13,966 bases of DNA from CAJXOW01 sp964421495 (GTDB lineage Bacteria > Bacteroidota > Rhodothermia > Balneolales > Balneolaceae), in NCBI GenBank assembly GCA_964421495.1, contig CAYQXO010000078.1, positions 1 through 13,966 on the forward strand, in the 5' to 3' direction. The notes under the pieces were generated by a model. It had not been told where the DNA came from. It did no database searches and saw only the letters and a program-made list of their open reading frames with translations. How positions within the stretch are numbered: position 1 is the stretch's first letter; the number at the start of each line of letters is the position of its first letter. Positions 6,829-13,966 of this stretch are shown piece after piece. The position numbers and the translations under genes were made by a program.

Positions 6829-7710
6829 ATGCCCAATCCGGTTAACGACAGCGACACCCTGCGTATCGCCATGCAAAAAAGCGGTCGACTGACCGACAAG
6901 ACCATCAAGCTGCTTGAAGGCATCGGCCTGAAATTTGACGACTACAAGCGTAATCTTTTGGTAAAGTGCCATAATTTCGATGTGGAGCTGCTGCTTATAC
7001 GAGACGACGATATCCCCGAATACGTGCAGGACGGGGTCTGCGACCTCGGATTCGTGGGCGCCAACGTGACGGCCGAACGCCAGGCCGACGTCAAGGTGCT
7101 GCGGAACCTGAATTACGGCATCTGCCGGCTTTCCATCGCCACGCCCAAAGCAGGTGGACTGGATTCGGTGGAGGACCTCGACGGCAAGACGATTGCGACC
7201 AGCTATCCCACCCTGACCCGCCAGTACTTTGAAGAGCTACCGGTGGATATTGAACCCATCTACATCTCCGGCGCCGTCGAAATTACGCCCCGCCTCGATG
7301 TAGCCGACGCTATCGTGGATATCGTATCAACCGGCAACACGCTCAAAGCCAACGGTCTGCGGGAAATAGAGACGATCTTTGAGTCGGAAACGCAACTGAT
7401 ACGCACCAACAAATCGATTTCCCGGGCCAAATACGACCTGATCGAACGGTTTCTGCTGCGGATCGATGGCCACCAGCAAGCCGAGCGCAGCCGCTATATC
7501 ATGATGAACGCGCCGCGGGCCTCCCTCGAACGCATCAAGGATATCATCCCCTCGCTTAACAGTCCCACGGTCGTCCCGCTCGCCAACGAGGAGATGATTG
7601 CGATCCATACGGTGATCCCGATCGACGAATTCTGGCACGTCATGGAAAAACTCAAGGAGGAAGGAGCATCCGGAATCGTGGTCCTCCCGATCGAAAGCAT
7701 GATTGATTAA
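6829..7710 (+). CDS. hisG: ATP phosphoribosyltransferase, long form
   Basis: HisG carries out the first step of histidine synthesis, joining ATP and PRPP, and is normally feedback-inhibited by histidine. The 293-residue protein has the bilobed catalytic part from LRIAMQKSGRL (11-21) to about 215, with the PRPP loop DIVSTGNTLKANGL at 164-177. The C-terminal ACT-like regulatory domain (about 220-293) marks the long form, which needs no HisZ partner. The ATG at 6829 gives a short N-terminal tail before the first strand. It is the first gene of the operon and ends 12 bp before hisD. Element B lies 101 bp upstream. Confidence 0.97.
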   Translation: MPNPVNDSDTLRIAMQKSGRLTDKTIKLLEGIGLKFDDYKRNLLVKCHNFDVELLLIRDDDIPEYVQDGVCDLGFVGANVTAERQADVKVLRNLNYGICRLSIATPKAGGLDSVEDLDGKTIATSYPTLTRQYFEELPVDIEPIYISGAVEITPRLDVADAIVDIVSTGNTLKANGLREIETIFESETQLIRTNKSISRAKYDLIERFLLRIDGHQQAERSRYIMMNAPRASLERIKDIIPSLNSPTVVPLANEEMIAIHTVIPIDEFWHVMEKLKEEGASGIVVLPIESMID

Positions 7711-7722
7711 AACTCCAGGGCT

Positions 7723-9003
7723 ATGCGCTATTACAACTATACGGAACTCGACGAATCGGATCTTCGACAACTGGTCGAGCGACCCAAAATCGATTTTAAG
7801 AAGATCTTTTCCCGGATCCAGCCGATTATCAACGAGGTAAAGGAGCGGGGAGACGGGGCCGTCCAGAAGTACAATCAACAATTTGACGGCCTGCAACCCG
7901 ATCCGCTTACGGCTCCTCCCCAACCAGGGACAAAAAAAGTGGATGCCGATATCCGCGAAGCTGTCGACACGGCGTACGACAATATCGCCCGCTTCCACGA
8001 AGCCCAGCGGCCGGACCCTTTGCGAGTTCAGACCATGGAAGGCATTGAATGCAGCCAGGAAGCACGTCCCATCGAACGGGTCGGTCTTTATGTTCCCGGC
8101 GGTACGGCCGTCCTGCCCTCCACGGCGCTTATGCTGGGAGTCCCCGCCCGGCTGGCCGGGTGCAAAAAAATTGTTCTGGCCACCCCGCCGCGGAAAGACG
8201 AAACTCTCTCCCCCGTCACCGAATACATCGCTCGCAAACTGGAAATCGACCTCATGCTCCGGGCGGGCGGAGCGCAGGCTATAGCCGCCATGGCCTACGG
8301 AACCGAGACGGTCCCGAAAGTTGATAAAATCTTCGGTCCCGGCAACCAGTACGTCACCGCCGCCAAGATGTACCTGCAAAACAGCGACGCCCAGATCAGC
8401 ATGGATCTGCCGGCGGGTCCCTCGGAAGTGCTGATTATAGCCGACGAGTCGGCCCGTCCCGCCTTCGTGGCCTCCGATCTGCTCGCCCAGGCCGAACATG
8501 GAGAGGACAGCCAGGTGGTACTGGTTCATACGCCCGACTTCAACCTTGAAGAGCTTAAAAAAGAACTGGACCGGCAGCTCGAATCGCTTCCCCGAAAGGA
8601 AGCGGCCTCCGGGGCGATTACAAACAGCTTTGCCGTAGAGGTCGCGGACCCGGAGCAGGCCCTCGAATTCTCCAACCGCTACGCCCCCGAACATTTGATT
8701 ATCCAGTGCCGGAAACCAAAATCATATACGCCGCTCGTCCAAAATGCCGGCTCCGTGTTCCTGGGTCCCTGGTCGCCCGAAAGCGCCGGCGATTACGCCT
8801 CCGGCACCAATCACACGCTCCCCACCTACGGCTACGCCCGGATGTACAGCGGCGTTTCGCTGCTCTCGTTCATGAAACAGATCACCTTTCAGCACTTGAC
8901 GCGCGAGGGACTCGGGAAGCTCGGGGATACCGTCATGACGCTGGCCGACGTGGAGGAGCTGGAAGCCCACAAGAGATCCATTTCGATCCGCCTGGACGAA
9001 TAG
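7723..9003 (+). CDS. hisD: Histidinol dehydrogenase
   Basis: HisD is a zinc enzyme that oxidises L-histidinol to histidine in two NAD-dependent steps. The 426-residue length is typical. The zinc ligands are seen as Gln256 and His259 (AQAEHG), Asp357 (SAGDYASG) and His416 (EAHKRS). The catalytic Glu323-His324 lies in YAPEHL. The nucleotide-binding stretch runs from VGLYVPGGTAVLPST through FGPGNQYV to SMDLPAGPSEVL. It begins 12 bp after hisG and ends 56 bp before hisC, the widest gap in the operon. No feature looks abnormal. Confidence 0.98.
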   Translation: MRYYNYTELDESDLRQLVERPKIDFKKIFSRIQPIINEVKERGDGAVQKYNQQFDGLQPDPLTAPPQPGTKKVDADIREAVDTAYDNIARFHEAQRPDPLRVQTMEGIECSQEARPIERVGLYVPGGTAVLPSTALMLGVPARLAGCKKIVLATPPRKDETLSPVTEYIARKLEIDLMLRAGGAQAIAAMAYGTETVPKVDKIFGPGNQYVTAAKMYLQNSDAQISMDLPAGPSEVLIIADESARPAFVASDLLAQAEHGEDSQVVLVHTPDFNLEELKKELDRQLESLPRKEAASGAITNSFAVEVADPEQALEFSNRYAPEHLIIQCRKPKSYTPLVQNAGSVFLGPWSPESAGDYASGTNHTLPTYGYARMYSGVSLLSFMKQITFQHLTREGLGKLGDTVMTLADVEELEAHKRSISIRLDE

Positions 9004-9059
9004 CCGTAAACCGCATTTTATTACGATTCCAAGAATGGATACGCTATATTTACGTTCTT

Positions 9060-10133
9060 ATGAATAGTTCCAAAAAAACAAATACATTTTTTGACCTGAA
9101 GGAGCTGGTTCGTCGTAACATCCGCCAGCTAACGCCTTACCGGAGCGCCCGCGACGATTTTCAGAGCGGGACCCTGCTCGATGCAAATGAGAACAGTTTC
9201 GGCTCGCCCTTTGGCAAAGACGACGGACTCCATCGCTATCCCACTCCCTACCAGGACGAAGTACGCGAGCGAATCGCCGACTTCCGTTCGATTCAAATCG
9301 AAAATATATTCGTCGGGGTGGGCAGCGACGAATCGATCGATCTGCTGATGCGCATTTTTTGCCGGCCAGGCAAAGACCATATTCTTATTGCTCCCCCAAC
9401 CTACGGAATGTACAAGGTATCGGCCCAGATACATGATATTGCGGTCGACGAGGTGATGCTGACTTCCCAATACCAGTTGCAGCCCGATAAAATGCTCGAG
9501 CAGGTCCGATCCACCACCAAACTGCTATTTCTCTGCTCGCCCAACAACCCCACGGGCAACGACCTCAGACTGGAAGACATTAAATACCTGATCGAACAGT
9601 TTGAGGGAATTGTGGTATTGGACGAGGCCTATATTGACTTCAGCGAGCGGAACAGTCTGGCTCCCCTCGTCCGGGAATATCCCAACCTGGTGATACTCCA
9701 GACCTTCTCCAAGGCGTTCGGATTGGCCGGAATACGACTGGGAATGGCCCTGGCAAGCGAAGAAATCATCCAGTTCATGGCCAAGGTTAAAGCGCCCTAC
9801 AACCTGAACAAGTTGACCGCACGCTGTGCACTCGAGGCTTTCGATAACCTCAACCATGTAAACGAAAATATCGAGGCTATTCGGAAAGAACGCGGGCGAT
9901 TGCGAGGCGAGCTCGACAAAATCGAGGCGGTCAACCGGGTCATGCCGTCAGACGCAAACTTCCTGCTTTTCAAGATCAACCACGCTTATGAGATGTACAG
10001 ACAATTGGCCGAGGAAGGCATTATCGTCCGCTACCGCGGAAACGAACCGCTCTGTCGAAACAGCCTGCGGGTAACCGTCGGAACCCCCGAAGAAAACGAT
10101 CACTTCATCGATACGTTAAAACGTATCACCTGA
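9060..10133 (+). CDS. hisC: Histidinol-phosphate aminotransferase
   Basis: HisC is a PLP-dependent class I/II aminotransferase that converts imidazole-acetol phosphate and glutamate to histidinol phosphate. The 357 residues carry LLDANENSFGSP (39-50), SPNNPTGN (160-167), LDEAYIDF (187-194) with the cofactor Asp188 and Tyr191, and the PLP lysine Lys218 in TFSKAFGLAGIR. An Arg in SLRVTVGT near the C terminus binds substrate. The ATG at 9060 gives the family length; the frame stays open far upstream into hisD, but that part is a different-frame shadow of hisD. TATATTTA at 9045-9052 could be a weak internal promoter. The gap to hisB is 19 bp. Confidence 0.97.
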   Translation: MNSSKKTNTFFDLKELVRRNIRQLTPYRSARDDFQSGTLLDANENSFGSPFGKDDGLHRYPTPYQDEVRERIADFRSIQIENIFVGVGSDESIDLLMRIFCRPGKDHILIAPPTYGMYKVSAQIHDIAVDEVMLTSQYQLQPDKMLEQVRSTTKLLFLCSPNNPTGNDLRLEDIKYLIEQFEGIVVLDEAYIDFSERNSLAPLVREYPNLVILQTFSKAFGLAGIRLGMALASEEIIQFMAKVKAPYNLNKLTARCALEAFDNLNHVNENIEAIRKERGRLRGELDKIEAVNRVMPSDANFLLFKINHAYEMYRQLAEEGIIVRYRGNEPLCRNSLRVTVGTPEENDHFIDTLKRIT

Positions 10134-10152
10134 ATTTCAATACGCTAGGCAT

Positions 10153-11046
10153 ATGAAAATCTGGATTAGTGCTGATGCACTGCGCGATACAAATGATTCC
10201 TCCCTGCTCTGGCCGGGAACGCTGTACGGGTTACATCGACTGCAAAACGTCGATCACGACATTTCGGCGTCCCTCGACAACCTCTCCGATCGCCAAGAAA
10301 AGCTGCTGGAGCACGACCGACTGACTTTTTCCTCTTTTGACCGATCGGAAGCCGACGTGGTCGTCACCGCCGACGAGGAGCAACTCCAATATCACGATCC
10401 CGAGCGGGACCAATCCGTCGCCGCCCCTACGTGGCATGAACTCAGCAATAAACTGCTCTATCCCGCCCGCACGGCATCGATTCAACGCCAAACCGCTGAA
10501 ACCGATATATCGTTATCCCTGAACATCGACGGCAGCGGCGAATCGTCGATCTCCACGGGGCTCGATTTCTTTGATCATATGCTGGAACAGATTGCCCGTC
10601 ACGGCGTGATGGATCTCGAAATCGACTGCGAAGGCGACCTGGAAGTCGACGAACACCACACCATCGAGGATGTGGCGATCGCGCTGGGAGAGGCGTACCG
10701 GGAGGCGCTGGGCGACAAAAAAGGCATTCAACGGTACAGTTTTGTATTGCCGATGGACGAATCCCGGTCGACGATCGCCCTCGATTTTTCGGGCCGCCCC
10801 TACCTGGAATTCGAAGGTACGTTTAATCGCGAATACGTGGGCGACTTCCCCACCGAAATGGCAAAACACTTTTTCCATTCGCTTACTACCCACATGCAGG
10901 CCACCCTGCATATTACAGTCACCGGCGAGAACGAACATCACAAACTGGAGGCCTGTTTCAAGGGTCTCGCCCTTACCCTGCGAGCCGCCGCCACCCGCAG
11001 CGAACGCATGCTTAATATTATTCCAAGCTCCAAAGGTACGCTTTAA
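10153..11046 (+). CDS. hisB: Imidazoleglycerol-phosphate dehydratase with a short, degenerate N-terminal half
   Basis: The C-terminal part (about 105-297) is a complete, manganese-dependent dehydratase. It has TGLDFFDHMLEQIARHG (135-151), DEHHTIED (166-173), the second His/Glu set FHSL and ENEHHKLEACFKG (259-271), and the C-terminal PSSKG. Before it lie about 104 residues. In bifunctional HisB this place holds a HAD histidinol-phosphate phosphatase of about 165 residues, and the linker here (TWHELSNKLL, PARTA, QRQTAETDI) still looks like that fusion. The DxDGT nucleophile motif is absent: the matching start reads IWISADALRDT. WPGTLYGLHRLQ resembles the PG..L..LQ segment that follows it. I infer a decayed, inactive phosphatase half. 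It ends 2 bp before hisH. Confidence 0.93.
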   Translation: MKIWISADALRDTNDSSLLWPGTLYGLHRLQNVDHDISASLDNLSDRQEKLLEHDRLTFSSFDRSEADVVVTADEEQLQYHDPERDQSVAAPTWHELSNKLLYPARTASIQRQTAETDISLSLNIDGSGESSISTGLDFFDHMLEQIARHGVMDLEIDCEGDLEVDEHHTIEDVAIALGEAYREALGDKKGIQRYSFVLPMDESRSTIALDFSGRPYLEFEGTFNREYVGDFPTEMAKHFFHSLTTHMQATLHITVTGENEHHKLEACFKGLALTLRAAATRSERMLNIIPSSKGTL

Positions 11047-11048
11047 CG

Positions 11049-11636
11049 ATGATAGCCATTATCAACTATCGCGCCGGCAACCTGGCTTCTGTCTCTCATG
11101 CGCTTGAGCGTCTTGACGCCGACTACGTGATAACGCATGAGCCCGCCATGCTGGATCAGTCCGAGGGCGTCATTTTTCCGGGCGTCGGACATGCCTATTC
11201 CGCCATGGAGGCCCTCCGCGAACACGGGATGGACGAGTGGCTGAGGCAGACCGACAAGCCTATACTGGGCCTCTGCCTGGGGATGCAATTATTATTCGAG
11301 GAAACGGAAGAAGGTCCCTGTAAAACCCTGGGCGTCATCCCCGGACGACTGCGCAAATTCGATGAGAAGCAGGGGAAAGTCCCGCACATGGGCTGGAACT
11401 CGTTCTCCGACTTGCAGGAACATCCCTTGCTGAAAGGTATTCAAGCAGATGATTTTTTCTACTATGTTCACAGCTACTACGCCCCCGTGAACGAGTACAC
11501 AATCGGAAGCTGTGAGTACATTACCTCATTCGCCTCGATCGTGGCCCGCGACAATTATATGGGCGTACAGTTTCATCCCGAAAAATCGAGTGATGTCGGC
11601 GAACGTCTGCTTCGTAATTTCCTTGATATGGTCTGA
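11049..11636 (+). CDS. hisH: Imidazole glycerol-phosphate synthase, glutamine amidotransferase subunit
   Basis: HisH is a class I glutaminase that feeds ammonia to the HisF cyclase. The 195 residues include the PGVG oxyanion segment (44-47), the nucleophile Cys76 in GLCLGMQ, and His176 with Glu178 in QFHPEKS, which completes the triad. The length is normal. It follows hisB by 2 bp, so translation is probably coupled. Its obligatory partner HisF is not in this window. The next 243 bp hold element D instead of hisA, the usual next gene in Bacteroidota his operons. Confidence 0.97.
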   Translation: MIAIINYRAGNLASVSHALERLDADYVITHEPAMLDQSEGVIFPGVGHAYSAMEALREHGMDEWLRQTDKPILGLCLGMQLLFEETEEGPCKTLGVIPGRLRKFDEKQGKVPHMGWNSFSDLQEHPLLKGIQADDFFYYVHSYYAPVNEYTIGSCEYITSFASIVARDNYMGVQFHPEKSSDVGERLLRNFLDMV

Positions 11637-11677
11637 GATTGGAACATGATCCCAATTGATTATATATTCCTATATCT

Positions 11678-11850
11678 GAAAGCTCTTTTAAAAACCCGGG
11701 GATGGCTCTGAAGCACTTGAGTTGTTCGGCTTTCAAGCTTAAAATGTATATTCACTAGATGTCGGTATGTTAGACGTATCCCTGGTAAAGCAACGACTAG
11801 CCGAATTTCTCTGGCTGAAGAGCCATCCCCGGGTTTTTAAAAGAGCTTTC
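11678..11850 (+). repeat. Element D: palindromic upstream element (core subtype 2), before the LolA-like gene
   Basis: Two perfect 32-nt inverted arms (11678-11709 and 11819-11850) enclose a 109-nt core. The core begins GAAGCACTTGAGTT and ends ATTTCTCTGGCTGA, the same edges as element E. A perfect 7-bp inner helix is possible between TTCGGCT (11725-11731) and AGCCGAA (11799-11805). The right arm contains CCCCGGGTTTTT, a terminator-like GC stem plus T-run, mirrored on the left. It starts 41 bp after the hisH stop and ends only 29 bp before the next ATG, so it could end the his transcript or belong to the next gene's leader. Confidence 0.92.
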
Positions 11851-11879
11851 TACACAAACTTGCGTTCATCAAGCTTCTC

Positions 11880-12677
11880 ATGAACACGAATCTCTCTCTT
11901 GCATATAAGAGTCAGCGTGCCGGCCTGACGGGAGCAGCGGCCGTTTTAGTTCTGCTTGTTTTATCATCCCTCGTGCAGGCTCAGAATCCTGACGCCCGCG
12001 AGATTGTTAAAAAAGCGGTCGATAAAATGCGCGGCGAGACTTCCCGGGCCGAAGTCACCATGTCAATAATCCGTCCCTCCTGGCAGCGAACGCTCTCCAT
12101 GAAAACGTGGACGAAAGGCACGGAATACTCCATGATTCTGGTTACCGAACCCGCCCGCGAAAAGGGGACCGCCTATTTAAAGCGGAAAAACGAAATATGG
12201 AACTGGGTCCCCCGCATCGGACGTACGGTCAAACTCCCGCCGTCAATGATGAAACAGTCCTGGATGGGATCCGACTTCCGCAACGACGACCTGATCAAGG
12301 AATCCTCGATGGTGGAGGATTACACCCATGAACTGGCGGGCGATACGGTTCTCAACGATCGTGACTGCTACCGGATTCACCTCACACCCAAGCCGAATGC
12401 TCCCGTAGTATGGGGAAGGATCGATCTCTGGATTACCAAAAAAGAGTATCTGCAGCTCCGGGTCGAGTTCTATAACGAAGACGGCGAACTGATTGACATT
12501 ATGCGGGGATCGGAAATCCGGGAGATGGACGGCCGGGTCATTACCACGGTGCTTGAAATGCTGCCGGCCGACAAGGAAGGACATAAAACCGTCTTGGAAT
12601 ATGAATCGATTCGCTTTAACGAACCGATATCCAACGATTTCTTTACGGTTCAGAATATGAAACGCCTGGACGATTAG
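11880..12677 (+). CDS. LolA-like outer-membrane lipoprotein-sorting protein
   Basis: The 265 residues begin with a signal peptide (hydrophobic AAVLVLLVLSSLV, cleavage likely after VQA at 34) with no lipobox Cys, so the product is periplasmic. The mature part has the features I associate with the outer-membrane lipoprotein-sorting family related to LolA: REIVKKAVDKMRG at the start, then KRKNEIWNWVPRIGRTVKLP, SWMGSDFRNDDLIKES, and a C-terminal ISNDFFTVQNMKRLDD. Such proteins are expected to form a half-barrel that carries a lipidated or hydrophobic cargo. The permease that follows 117 bp later supports a lipoprotein-export role. It is not classic LolA, which is shorter. Element D ends 29 bp before the ATG, and I see no Shine-Dalgarno. 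Confidence 0.85.
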   Translation: MNTNLSLAYKSQRAGLTGAAAVLVLLVLSSLVQAQNPDAREIVKKAVDKMRGETSRAEVTMSIIRPSWQRTLSMKTWTKGTEYSMILVTEPAREKGTAYLKRKNEIWNWVPRIGRTVKLPPSMMKQSWMGSDFRNDDLIKESSMVEDYTHELAGDTVLNDRDCYRIHLTPKPNAPVVWGRIDLWITKKEYLQLRVEFYNEDGELIDIMRGSEIREMDGRVITTVLEMLPADKEGHKTVLEYESIRFNEPISNDFFTVQNMKRLDD

Positions 12678-12794
12678 TATGAGCTGATTATCCAAATTTA
12701 AAAATGGTTTACTACCATTGACTTCCTTCATCGCACCTCAAAAAAGGCTGCAAGTTTTTTTAACAAATCACCGGCTTGAAACCGGGATAATCTC

Positions 12795-13966
12795 ATGATC
12801 TATCTCAAACTGGCCTGGCGGAACATCTGGAGGAATAAACGTCGCACGCTGATTACCATCTTCTCCATTTTTGTAGCCGTCGTACTCTCGGCCCTGAGCA
12901 ATTCCATGCAGATCGGCACCTATGACAAGATGATCGACAACGTTGCCGGTCTCTACCTGGGGTACATCCAGGTCCACCAGTCCGGCTACTGGGATGATCC
13001 GCAACTCAATAACAGCTTCCGGGACAGCGACAGCCTGCAGCAGAAGATATCCTCGGTTGAATCGGTCACTCATATCATACCCCGACTTGAATCCTATGCC
13101 CTCTCGGCGGGACGGGAACAATCCCGGGCGGCCCTGGTCATCGGCGTACATCCCGAAAAAGAAAAAGAGCTCATCAACCCCCGGGAAAAAATTATAAAAG
13201 GCAGCTACTTCGAAAGCCCGTCCGATCGATCGGCTCTTGTGGCCGAGGGACTTGCCGATTATCTCGATATCTCCGTATCCGATACCCTCGTACTGCTGGG
13301 ACAGGGCTACCACGGTGTCAGTGCAGCCGACAAATATCCGGTCGCCGGAATCATCGACCTCGGCATGCCCGAAATGAATAAAAGCACGGTGTACCTGCCC
13401 CTGCAAACCTCGCAGGCATTGTTCGGGGCCTATGACCGGCTTACCGCTTATGCCCTTATGCTTGATGACGCGCGCAACGTAAAGGAAGTAACCCGGTATA
13501 TCCGTCAAAACCTGGACGAGGAATACGAAGTGATGAGCTGGCAGGAGCTGATGCCCGAGCTCGTACAATCGATCGAAGTGGACTGGGCGAGCGGCATGAT
13601 CATGTTGCTGGTCCTCTATATGGTCGTGGGATTCGGAATATTCGGAACCATTCTCATGATGGTGGCCGAACGCCAGTACGAGTTCGGAGTCATGCTGGCC
13701 ATCGGCACGCACAAATTGACGCTCCAGATCATGATGCTCCTCGAACTGCTAATGATTTCGATAATAGGAGTGATCAGCGGGGCCCTCGGAAGCCTCCCGT
13801 TTATCTGGTATTTCCACCTGAACCCGATTCGCCTGGGCGGAACGGCCGCCGAGGCCGTCGAACAGTTTGGTATTGAACCGGTGATCCCCTTTTCAACGGA
13901 TCCGACCGTACTGCTGATCCAGGGAAGCATTATTTTCGGCATCGCCCTGGTCATCAGCCTATATCC
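12795..13966 (+). CDS. FtsX/LolCE-type ABC transporter permease, 5' part
   Basis: The frame runs off the window after 390 codons. It starts MIYLKLAWRNIWRNKRRTLI, the usual cytosolic lead into the first membrane helix (about 17-40). A long periplasmic MacB-type domain follows (about 45-265). Helix 2 lies near 270-295 and ends in the coupling segment AERQYEFGVMLAIGTHK. Helix 3 is about 303-330 (LELLMISIIGVISGALGSLP), and a further helix begins at the window edge. This is the FtsX-domain permease family that includes LolC/E and MacB. The ATPase gene must lie outside. The 117-bp gap before it holds a 6-bp hairpin (12703-12719) and no clear promoter, so co-transcription with the LolA-like gene is likely. 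Confidence 0.9.
   Translation, partial: MIYLKLAWRNIWRNKRRTLITIFSIFVAVVLSALSNSMQIGTYDKMIDNVAGLYLGYIQVHQSGYWDDPQLNNSFRDSDSLQQKISSVESVTHIIPRLESYALSAGREQSRAALVIGVHPEKEKELINPREKIIKGSYFESPSDRSALVAEGLADYLDISVSDTLVLLGQGYHGVSAADKYPVAGIIDLGMPEMNKSTVYLPLQTSQALFGAYDRLTAYALMLDDARNVKEVTRYIRQNLDEEYEVMSWQELMPELVQSIEVDWASGMIMLLVLYMVVGFGIFGTILMMVAERQYEFGVMLAIGTHKLTLQIMMLLELLMISIIGVISGALGSLPFIWYFHLNPIRLGGTAAEAVEQFGIEPVIPFSTDPTVLLIQGSIIFGIALVISLY

Noticed and set aside
7327..8694. 455-codon minus-strand frame opposite hisG/hisD
   Set aside because: It is antisense to two well-supported his genes, and its composition is typical of a reverse-strand shadow.
8706..9059. Long N-terminal extension of HisC reaching into hisD
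   Set aside because: The Arg-rich translation is an out-of-frame shadow of hisD. The HisC family length is met from 9060.
12678..12794. Terminator after the LolA-like gene
   Set aside because: The hairpin at 12703-12719 has only 6 bp and no T-run. The A6/T7 tracts further on enclose a loop without a GC stem.
12768..13712. 314-codon minus-strand frame at the right end
   Set aside because: It is opposite the ABC permease, which has clear membrane helices and FtsX motifs. The His/Asp-rich translation is a shadow.

Overview
The window reads as ordinary chromosomal DNA of a Bacteroidota-type bacterium. I lean towards the Balneolota/Rhodothermota side of that group, but this is inference. The reasons are weak Shine-Dalgarno sequences, a TAnnTTTG-type promoter box before rlmN, a HisB with a bifunctional-type layout, and long-form HisG. 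There are no tRNA, rRNA or CRISPR features, no transposase and no phage genes.

Layout, left to right. An osmC peroxidase gene (+) is followed by rlmN (+), the radical-SAM rRNA/tRNA methyltransferase. rlmN converges on a leftward operon, read in the order lepA (elongation factor 4), a secreted protein of unknown function, then lepB (signal peptidase I). An 864-bp divergent region separates lepA from a rightward histidine operon, hisG-hisD-hisC-hisB-hisH. That operon stops after hisH, so hisA, hisF and hisI(E) must lie elsewhere. The HisB protein keeps a complete dehydratase domain but only a short, degenerate N-terminal half. The window ends with a LolA-like outer-membrane lipoprotein-sorting protein and the start of an FtsX/LolCE-type ABC permease, a likely lipoprotein-trafficking pair.

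The most interesting content is non-coding. Four complete elements and one cut by the window edge share one architecture. Each has two inverted arms of 32-36 nt, perfect or with a single mismatch, around a core of 107-109 nt. The core edges are conserved (GMAG, then MACTWRA; ending in a T-rich stretch and YGA), while most of each arm is unique to its copy yet complementary to its partner arm. I call them C (1-66, partial), A (797-973), E (6130-6302, minus strand), B (6548-6727) and D (11678-11850). A, B and C share one core subtype; D and E share a second, related one. Every transcription unit that begins inside the window (osmC, rlmN, lepA, hisG, the LolA-like gene) has exactly one element just upstream of its first start codon. 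All five point the same way relative to that gene, including the one copy on the minus strand in front of lepA. None lies inside an operon.

Two other long hairpins, F (623-760, after osmC) and G (2179-2290, between the convergent rlmN and lepB), have different cores and imperfect arms. They sit at gene 3' ends, where terminators are expected. The 5'-associated set looks like a dispersed structured RNA or DNA element that insulates or regulates transcription-unit starts. I cannot match it to any named family from memory, and its function is unproven.
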